Positions 6,600 to 9,724 of a stretch of DNA of 9,724 nt are shown one piece after another. How positions within the stretch are numbered: position 1 is the stretch's first letter; the number at the start of each line of letters is the position of its first letter. Source of the DNA: Gemmatimonadota bacterium (GTDB taxonomy: Bacteria > Gemmatimonadota > Gemmatimonadetes > Gemmatimonadales > Gemmatimonadaceae). Position numbers and translations under genes: made by a program. The notes under the pieces were generated by a model. That model ran no database searches and was not told the DNA's origin. It saw only the letters and a list, made by a program, of their open reading frames with translations. The DNA lies in NCBI GenBank assembly GCA_947457715.1, contig CANGXK010000066.1, forward strand, positions 1 through 9,724, read 5' to 3'.

Positions 6600-8568
6600 G
6601 CACCCGCGCGAATCGCACGTCGCGCGTGCGCGTGTTCCCCGCGTAGAACCCGATCACCTGTCCGTTGCGATCGCGCTCGAAGTTCAGCGTCGTCGCATCG
6701 ACCACGAACGTGTCTTTTACGCCCGGGGCCAGCTTCACGGCGCTGGAACGACGGTTCTCCACTATCAGCGCGCCGTCCTTCACGCTGATGGTGTAGTAGG
6801 CCTCCAATTCCTCGCTGAAGAAGCGTCCCGTGAAGGCGTTCAGCTCCGCCGCCGTCGGCGCCCAGGCTTTCGGCGCATCGGCCATGAGTCGCGTTGCACG
6901 CTGCACGCCGTTCTGATTCAGCGTGAGGCCGACCACCTTGCGCTGCGCATCGCGCAGAAACGTCACCGACGCCTCGATCCCGCGAATCGCGAACGTCGAA
7001 TCCGAGGTGGCCGTGAGCGGCAGCCGGGCTTGGCCAGTGGCCTGCGTGAAGAGCGAGTCGGCCGACCGTGTGAAGCTCAGCACGAACTGCGGTGCGGCAT
7101 CGAGCGCATAGCGACCCACGAACTCGTCGAAGCGCACGGGATCGAAAGTGGCCGCGGCACCGGCGACAGTCGCCTTGGGTGCCGGCGTCAATTCGGCGAA
7201 GAAGGCCTGCGCAATGCGGAACGCGATCTGGGAATCGAATCCGGCGTCGTTGCTCTGTACGGTCACGCCAGCCTCGATTCCGGGGTAGTACGCCAGCATG
7301 GAACGGTGCGCCACATCGGCGCCGCCGTGCTGGATGCGCTTCAGCGGTCCCTGCGTATCGACGAACAGGCCCATGCCGTAGCCGGTGCTCTTGCCGTCGG
7401 TCAGCGTGAACGGCGTCATCATCTGCGCGATGCTGGCCTCGGTGCTGACGCGCGGATGCGCATAGTTCTCCACCCACCGCTGCAGATCGCCCAGCGTGGT
7501 GTAGATGCTGCCGGCACCCATCGAGGCCGGGAGATCACCGAGCGTACGCCATTCACCGTTCGCGCCACGCGTGTACCCTTCGGTCGCACCCGGCACGGTG
7601 CCGTGTCGATCGCTGCGCACCATCGTGTGCGTCATGCCGATCGGCCCGAACACCTGACGCTGCATGAACTCGGGAAACGTCATCCCCGACACGCGCTCCA
7701 CGACGAGGGCCGTGAGCGCGTAGCCGGTGTTGTTGTAGTTGAACTCCGCGCCCGGTGCGTTCTGCAAGGCCGGCTGGTGCTGCACGATGCCGATGACTTC
7801 CGATCGATCCACGTGATCGCCCTCGTCGAAGCGGCGCCCGGCCAGCGAGAGTCCGTTGTACAACTCGCGATACCCACTCGTGTGCGTGAGCAGATTTCGC
7901 ACCGTGACCGTGCGGCCCAGATCGGGCAATTCAGGAATGTGCTTTCGCACATCGTCGTCGAGACGCAGCTTCCCCTGCTCCACCAGCAGCATCACCGCAA
8001 ACGCCGTGAACTGCTTGGACGTGGATCCGATATTCGTTGGCGTGGTCGCCGTGAACGGCACGTTGTACGCGAGGTTGGCCATGCCGTAGCCTTTCGCGAA
8101 CAGCGTCCGGCCGCCGCGCCACACGGCGACCGCGGCACCGGGGCCGTCGGTGCGGTCGTAGGGGGCGAGCAGCTGCGCGGCGAAGGTGCGTGGGTCTTTC
8201 GACAGCACCTCGCGCGCCACCAGCGTAATCGCAAAGTCGCCGACCGCGGAATCCACCGGGATCACCTCGATCTGGTGCAGCCCCGTCTCGCTGATCTCGA
8301 CCTGCGTGCGCTCCATGCCACGCCGCGTGGCATTCACCGTACGCAACACGCGACCGCGCGGCGACAAAATGCGGATCAGGGTGTTCGCGCTGATCTGGTC
8401 AACGGCCACGCGGGCGATGACATTGGAGTCGGCGTCGAACCGGTATCGCGCGGTGTCACCGCGGGCGAGCGCGGCGCGGACGGGACGGCCAACACTTAGC
8501 GTGATGGGCTGGGCAACGAGATCGGTCGCGCCGCAGAGGAGCGCACCGATCAGGGCTACGCGATGCAT
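6595..8568 (-). CDS. Exported multidomain serine hydrolase, class C beta-lactamase/S12 type
   Basis: The frame extends to a TTG at 8586, but the ATG at 8568 follows a GAGG with 7-base spacing and starts directly with a signal peptide (MHRVALIGALLCGATDLVAQ), so I use it: 657 residues. Residues about 21-117 resemble a PPC-type beta-sandwich (ARGDTARYRFDA, then ETGLHQIEVIP). The catalytic domain, about 125-460, has S182-T-S-K185, the YNN motif at 278-280 and HGG at 414-416, matching SxxK, YxN and KTG-like sites of class C beta-lactamases, D-aminopeptidases and penicillin-binding-protein-like esterases. After it come two lipocalin-like domains, starting near FDEFVGRYALD (480) and LNAFTGRFFSEELEAYY (576), as in DUF3471-containing relatives. 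It probably acts in the periplasm or outside on peptides, esters or cell-wall material. Resistance to beta-lactams is not implied. A possible promoter lies in the divergent gap. Family sure, substrate unknown. Confidence 0.9.
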   Translation of the reverse strand: MHRVALIGALLCGATDLVAQPITLSVGRPVRAALARGDTARYRFDADSNVIARVAVDQISANTLIRILSPRGRVLRTVNATRRGMERTQVEISETGLHQIEVIPVDSAVGDFAITLVAREVLSKDPRTFAAQLLAPYDRTDGPGAAVAVWRGGRTLFAKGYGMANLAYNVPFTATTPTNIGSTSKQFTAFAVMLLVEQGKLRLDDDVRKHIPELPDLGRTVTVRNLLTHTSGYRELYNGLSLAGRRFDEGDHVDRSEVIGIVQHQPALQNAPGAEFNYNNTGYALTALVVERVSGMTFPEFMQRQVFGPIGMTHTMVRSDRHGTVPGATEGYTRGANGEWRTLGDLPASMGAGSIYTTLGDLQRWVENYAHPRVSTEASIAQMMTPFTLTDGKSTGYGMGLFVDTQGPLKRIQHGGADVAHRSMLAYYPGIEAGVTVQSNDAGFDSQIAFRIAQAFFAELTPAPKATVAGAAATFDPVRFDEFVGRYALDAAPQFVLSFTRSADSLFTQATGQARLPLTATSDSTFAIRGIEASVTFLRDAQRKVVGLTLNQNGVQRATRLMADAPKAWAPTAAELNAFTGRFFSEELEAYYTISVKDGALIVENRRSSAVKLAPGVKDTFVVDATTLNFERDRNGQVIGFYAGNTRTRDVRFARVR

Positions 8569-8575
8569 GGAGATG

Positions 8576-8579
8576 CCTC
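8576..8579 (-). promoter_or_regulatory. Ribosome-binding site that decides the serine hydrolase start
   Basis: GAGG on the minus strand lies 7 bases before the ATG at 8568. It lies inside the longer TTG-initiated frame and therefore favours the shorter protein, whose N-terminus is a clean signal peptide. Confidence 0.65.
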
Positions 8580-8640
8580 GGGACAAGGGGTATGTTCGGC
8601 CCCAATAATACGATGTGCACCAGCACCGCGTTATTCCAAT
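8580..8640. promoter_or_regulatory. Possible divergent promoter region between serine hydrolase and DinB remnant
   Basis: The 95-bp gap between the two divergent starts holds an AT-rich island in otherwise GC-rich DNA. On the minus strand TATTAT (8610 down to 8605) matches 5 of 6 bases of a -10 box, 36 bases before the serine hydrolase ATG; I see no good -35 at normal spacing. On the plus strand GGGACA (8580-8585) and AATAAT (8604-8609) are 18 bases apart and could be a weak promoter for the short + strand gene. Both are guesses from consensus matching. Confidence 0.3.
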
Positions 8641-8663
8641 CGGCTCTCTCTCCGAGACGTACC

Positions 8664-8825
8664 ATGGACTTCGATCTCACGCACGGCAGCGCCATCCTTG
8701 CCCGCACGCCGGCCGCGTTGCACGCGTTGCTCGACGGTCTCGACACCTCGTGGACAGCGGCCACGGACGGTCCCGACACGTGGAGCGCGTATGACCGCGA
8801 GCACCTGCCTATTCTCGACCGCTGA
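8664..8825 (+). pseudogene. DinB-superfamily gene with internal deletion (remnant)
   Basis: From the ATG at 8664 the frame gives only 53 residues. The first 44 or so look like the start of a DinB-superfamily (DinB_2, PF12867) protein: an ILARTPAALHALLDGL helix and then W-T-x-A-T-D-G-P-D-T-W-S-A-Y-D. In full-length relatives, usually about 150-170 residues, this WSxYD continues into a xGHLIHGE-type metal-binding segment. Here it is followed directly by REHLPILDR and a stop. That tail resembles the very end of DinB-family proteins (a W-R-x-Y-L-x-I-L motif), so the middle, with the metal-binding histidines, seems to be lost by an in-frame deletion. No leftover middle is found, since the opposing esterase ends 17 bp further on. 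An active short protein cannot be excluded, but it cannot form the four-helix bundle. The frame can be read upstream to 8592, but the family start fits 8664. Confidence 0.6.
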
Positions 8826-8834
8826 CGATCGGCG

Positions 8835-8852
8835 ACAGCAGCCTACAGCAGC
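8835..8852. repeat. Tandem 8-bp direct repeat at the end of the esterase gene
   Basis: ACAGCAGC occurs at 8835-8842 and again at 8845-8852, separated by CT. The second copy overlaps the last codons and stop of the esterase. It may be chance or slippage. Confidence 0.4.
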
Positions 8853-9577
8853 TTGCGGAGCACGTCGTCATCGAGACGGTGACCGCCAGCGAACGTGAAC
8901 TCTTCCACCTCGATACCCATCGCGTCGATGCGCTTGCGCAGGGTTCGGCGGAAGGAATCGGTGGCGAATTTGTCCTTGTCTCCAACCACCACCTGCACGG
9001 TGGTCCCGTTCCACGCTGCGCGCATGGCGTCGTCCGGAACATCGTGCGCGAGTCCACCCGCCCACAGCACATGCGTGGCCACGTCGGCCCCTTCTTCCGG
9101 CACGCCACGGTCGGCCACATCGGCCACCCAGCGCATGCTCATCGCGACGCCCTGTGAGAAGCCGAGCACCTTGATCGCCGGGACGTCCCCACGCGCTTCG
9201 AGAATCGCGTCGACCTCCTGACCGACCACCGCGTGCAGCATGCCAAGCGCGTCGCGCAGGTCGTCCTCGCGATCATCACGGGTAAGCCACGTGGCACCGA
9301 TCCGCGCCAGATGCTTGCCATCGGCCCGCGGCAGCTCCAGGTAGAAGCGAGACAGCCCCTCGGGGGCGATGACGCGCGTCGCTTTGGGCACCTGCCGGGC
9401 GAACGTGGTCAGGAACTCGCTGGCCAGCTGTCCGTAGCCGTGAAACACCACCCACAGCGTGGTGGTATCGGCCGGCTCGGCTCCCGCGGTGGCGTACCGG
9501 GCCGTGCGCTCGACGGCGAGCTTGTGCATGGTGATCGCCGCGACGGCGTCACGAGTGGCGTCTTGGAATTCAGTCAT
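8843..9577 (-). CDS. Phospholipase/carboxylesterase-type alpha/beta hydrolase (PF02230-like)
   Basis: The 244-residue protein looks like the small carboxylesterase/lysophospholipase family that cuts short esters and thioesters in the cytoplasm. Sites seen: FHGYGQLASEF at 45-55 (oxyanion region), IAPEGLSRFYLE at 70-81, nucleophile elbow GFSQGVAMSMRW at 139-150 with S141, acid residue in VVGDKDKFAT (D202 likely, D200 possible), and H233 in FAGGHRLDDD. The length is slightly above the family's usual 210-230, mostly because of the N-terminal 40 residues. There is no signal peptide. An AGG lies only 4 bases before the ATG at 9577, a weak ribosome-binding site. The gene follows the S9-type peptidase by 27 bp on the same strand and is probably co-transcribed with it. 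Substrate unknown. Confidence 0.85.
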   Translation of the reverse strand: MTEFQDATRDAVAAITMHKLAVERTARYATAGAEPADTTTLWVVFHGYGQLASEFLTTFARQVPKATRVIAPEGLSRFYLELPRADGKHLARIGATWLTRDDREDDLRDALGMLHAVVGQEVDAILEARGDVPAIKVLGFSQGVAMSMRWVADVADRGVPEEGADVATHVLWAGGLAHDVPDDAMRAAWNGTTVQVVVGDKDKFATDSFRRTLRKRIDAMGIEVEEFTFAGGHRLDDDVLRKLL

Positions 9578-9604
9578 CGTGCCTGAAGTCTAGTCACTCC
9601 CCCG

Positions 9605-9724
9605 TCACTTATTGGCGTCCAGCAGCTTTTTCCGCTCCAGCCAGCTCTGCCCGTCGGTGATCCACGACGCGGCCGGCTCGCCCTTCAGGTAGTGGGCGAA
9701 CCACTGCAGAATGCGCCGCTCGTA
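9605..9724 (-). CDS. S9-type peptidase or related alpha/beta hydrolase, C-terminal end only (5' part outside window)
   Basis: Thirty-nine codons and a TGA are visible, running in from the right edge. The residues YERRILQWFAHYLKGEPA, followed by SWITDGQSWLERKK, match the conserved end of prolyl-oligopeptidase-like S9 peptidases, where a final helix with W-F-x-x-Y-L-K-G-E packs after the catalytic histidine. The catalytic residues lie outside the window. It is upstream of the carboxylesterase in the same direction with a 27-bp gap. The family is likely, but an ending this short could also belong to another alpha/beta hydrolase of the same superfamily. Confidence 0.6.
   Translation of the reverse strand, partial: YERRILQWFAHYLKGEPAASWITDGQSWLERKKLLDANK

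Noticed and set aside
6614..6630. Hairpin CGCACG-TCGCG-CGTGCG just after the DUF1801 gene as a possible terminator
   Set aside because: It lies inside the coding end of the serine hydrolase and has no following T-run; such stems are common by chance in GC-rich DNA.
7030..8499. A 489-codon open frame on the + strand opposite the serine hydrolase
   Set aside because: Its protein is rich in R, H, G and E with no recognisable motif, as expected from the antisense of a GC-rich coding gene, and the minus-strand frame has all catalytic motifs.
6595..8568. Calling the S12-type protein an antibiotic-resistance beta-lactamase
   Set aside because: The size, added domains and HGG in place of KTG fit the broad family of exported esterases and peptidases; nothing specific to resistance enzymes is seen.

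Overview
This is a compact, high-GC bacterial window with almost no non-coding DNA. The gene content suggests a Gram-negative-type soil or freshwater bacterium, and Gemmatimonadota (Gemmatimonas-like) is my best guess. It combines a SusD-like outer-membrane binding protein, many exported hydrolases whose signal peptides end in AQ, HemJ as the protoporphyrinogen oxidase, and a remnant of a DinB-superfamily protein. The taxon is inferred from style and gene families, not from a marker gene.

Positions 2-6588 (+ strand) hold seven genes in one direction with gaps of only 1-32 bp, so they are probably one transcription unit that starts upstream of the window. In order: the C-terminal part of a SusD/RagB-like protein; an exported P1-family (DmpA/NylC-type) self-cleaving hydrolase; an exported ComEC-type metallo-beta-lactamase-fold protein; a class III omega-amino acid:pyruvate aminotransferase; HemJ; an alpha/beta-fold hydrolase that starts one base after the hemJ stop; and a DUF1801 protein.

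Positions 6595-8568 (- strand) hold one large exported serine hydrolase of the class C beta-lactamase/S12 family. It has a PPC-like domain in front and two lipocalin-like domains behind, and it converges on the first cluster with only 6 bp between the stop codons. A 95-bp divergent region (8569-8663) separates it from a very short + strand gene. That gene appears to be a DinB-superfamily gene with its middle deleted: the start and the last few codons remain in frame. Positions 8843-9724 (- strand) hold a PF02230-type carboxylesterase, preceded by the end of an S9-type peptidase.

The most interesting working idea is that the first four genes form an uptake-and-catabolism set for oligomers ending in omega- or beta-amino acids. 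The SusD-like protein would bind them, the P1 hydrolase would cut them outside the cytoplasm, and the aminotransferase would deaminate the released amino acids. The families are visible in the sequence; the joint function is inference. There is no CRISPR array, tRNA, rRNA, insertion sequence or phage gene that I can see, and no stretch above 300 bases without a gene.
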